From assembly GCA_027858595.1 (NCBI GenBank), contig JAQICK010000207.1, positions 1 through 13,797 on the forward strand: a stretch of DNA of 13,797 nt, read 5' to 3'. The position numbers and the translations under genes are program-made. The notes beneath the pieces were generated by a model, which saw only the letters and a program-made list of their open reading frames with translations, ran no database searches and had not been told where the DNA came from. The DNA is from Melioribacteraceae bacterium. GTDB lineage: Bacteria > Bacteroidota > Ignavibacteria > Ignavibacteriales > Melioribacteraceae. Below are positions 12,850 to 13,797 of this stretch, piece by piece. Every line of letters starts with the position of its first letter. The first letter of the stretch is position 1.

Positions 12850-13535
12850 TTGCAGTAATTGGTGATATTCACGGATGCTACTACACCCTAGTTGAACTTT
12901 ACAATAAGATTCAAAAAAAATATCCAGAGATAGAAATTTATTGCGTTGGCGATTTTATTGATAGGGGGAACAATAGCTATGAAGTAATGGAGTTTGTAAT
13001 TGAAAATAAAATAAAATTTACTCCTGGAAATCATGAATATATGTTTCACAGCTTTTTCAAAGATCCTACTTCAGTATTAGCTCGTTCTTGGGTTTTTAAT
13101 GGAAGTGAGGCAACTCTTGAATCTTACGAAGATAACGAAGATAAAGTATTTGAACACATTAAAATAATTAAAAAAGCTCCATTTTATATTAATACTCCAG
13201 ACTGTTTTATTTCTCATGCTGGAATTTCAAAAGAGTATGAATATTTTTTACCAAAAGATTTTCAAAAAGATTTATCATCACTCCACGATTTAATTTATAA
13301 CGATTACCGTTCTGATAGAGGAGTGTTGTGGTGCAGAGATGAACCGCTCAATATTGGAAAGCTTCAAATTATTGGACACACTAAACATCAAGAAATAATT
13401 TTTGATGAAGATAATAATGCAGTTTACATTGATACCGGTGCTTATGTTGGAAATAAGCTAAGTGCAATTATTGTTGAGAAAGAGCAAATTATTGACGTCC
13501 TTGATGTGAAAACTCATTTAAATGATATTATTTAA
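12846..13535 (+). CDS. PPP-type metallophosphatase (serine/threonine phosphatase family)
   Basis: This 229-residue protein is a calcineurin-like phosphoesterase of the PPP type, related to lambda phosphatase, PrpA/PrpB and bacterial Ap4A hydrolases. The dinuclear metal site is complete: Asp7 and His9 in GDIHGCY, Asp36 and Arg40 in GDFIDRG, Asn62-His63-Glu64 in GNHEYM, His124 in ISHAGIS and His178 in IIGHTKHQ, with YIDTGAYVG at 194-202. The size fits a single cytoplasmic phosphatase domain with no added module and no signal peptide. The start overlaps the CoA-transferase stop as ATGA, so translation is likely coupled. Whether the substrate is a phosphoprotein or a nucleotide such as Ap4A cannot be decided from sequence, and the link to alanine and acyl-CoA metabolism is only positional. 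Confidence 0.9.
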   Translation: MIAVIGDIHGCYYTLVELYNKIQKKYPEIEIYCVGDFIDRGNNSYEVMEFVIENKIKFTPGNHEYMFHSFFKDPTSVLARSWVFNGSEATLESYEDNEDKVFEHIKIIKKAPFYINTPDCFISHAGISKEYEYFLPKDFQKDLSSLHDLIYNDYRSDRGVLWCRDEPLNIGKLQIIGHTKHQEIIFDEDNNAVYIDTGAYVGNKLSAIIVEKEQIIDVLDVKTHLNDII

Positions 13536-13797
13536 ATGAGCAGAATTTGTGAAATATATGTCATTCAAGTGTAATCTTATCAAGTATTTTTAGTTAGGTA
13601 AAAAACCATAACCCCCATAAAAAGCATTGAATTTTAGATAGTAATTAAATAATTTGGGTTAACAATTTTTGTTTAATCGGAGGAATATAGAATATAATTC
13701 TACCATATACTGGAATAATTACAAATAATTTTAGGTACTAAAATTTACGGTAGAAAATCACAACAGGTGCAGAAGGTAATATCAATTCTTTCGATTA
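13536..13797. other. Noncoding tail, no supported gene
   Basis: The last 262 bases are AT-rich with stops in all frames. A perfect dyad TAGAAT-ATA-ATTCTA lies at 13688-13702, nine bases after a GGAGG at 13679-13683 that has no start codon at a usable distance. No T-tract hairpin follows the phosphatase gene. The dyad could be an operator for a gene beginning beyond the window, but nothing confirms this. Confidence 0.4.

Noticed and set aside
13557..13570. TGTCATTC-like half of the palindromic repeat after the phosphatase gene
   Set aside because: No matching GAATGACA arm or nested stem follows within the expected distance, so it is probably chance.
13730..13797. Possible beginning of a plus-strand gene at the right edge
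   Set aside because: The open frame after the TAA near 13713 has no usable start codon or ribosome-binding site and no recognisable protein motif in the visible 20-odd codons.

Overview
The window is an AT-rich bacterial chromosome segment in which every intact gene but one lies on the plus strand. It probably comes from the Bacteroidota/Chlorobiota/Ignavibacteriota group. Three things point there: a TAnnTTTG-type -7 promoter box ahead of the ymdB-like gene, an alanine dehydrogenase with the C-terminal extension I associate with Bacteroidota enzymes, and GTCATTTCGAA...TTCGAAATGAC palindromic intergenic repeats. The assignment is inferred from sequence and memory, not from a database search.

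Region 1 (1-1050) is a gene graveyard. A minus-strand gene starts at base 20 behind a strong ribosome-binding site and a possibly folded leader, then runs off the window. After it come three decayed accessory genes on the plus strand: the C-terminal third of a RhuM-family protein, a short frameshifted N-terminus of an AlbA_2 (Schlafen-like) protein, and the N-terminal quarter of an ImmA/IrrE-type protein. A 24-codon scrap may be a fourth. These families often sit beside type I restriction-modification genes, so this looks like the eroded edge of a former defence island. A small two-helix membrane protein follows (1063-1266).

Region 2 (1353-4451) holds a YmdB-type metallophosphoesterase, an orphan beta-class DNA N6-adenine methyltransferase and folD (folate C1 metabolism). 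Palindromic repeat elements lie on both sides of the methyltransferase.

Region 3 (4577-7832) is a tight deoC-ALDH-ALDH operon. DeoC releases acetaldehyde from deoxyribose 5-phosphate and the first ALDH can oxidise it. The second ALDH is a 286-residue protein without a catalytic domain. Together the pair looks like a split ALDH16. A possible terminator follows.

Region 4 (7952-10251) contains a lone HicB-like protein, a third repeat element, and trmH (tRNA Gm18 methylation) overlapping aroA (shikimate pathway) by four bases.

Region 5 (10357-13535) is an alanine dehydrogenase, an acetyl-CoA hydrolase/4-hydroxybutyrate CoA-transferase-family enzyme and a PPP-type phosphatase in one apparent operon; the last two overlap by four bases. 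The final 260 bases hold no gene I can support.

Nothing here is clearly a new molecular system. The best leads are the split ALDH16 operon, the layered defence-gene relics, the candidate structured leader at the left edge, and the repeat family around the orphan methyltransferase.
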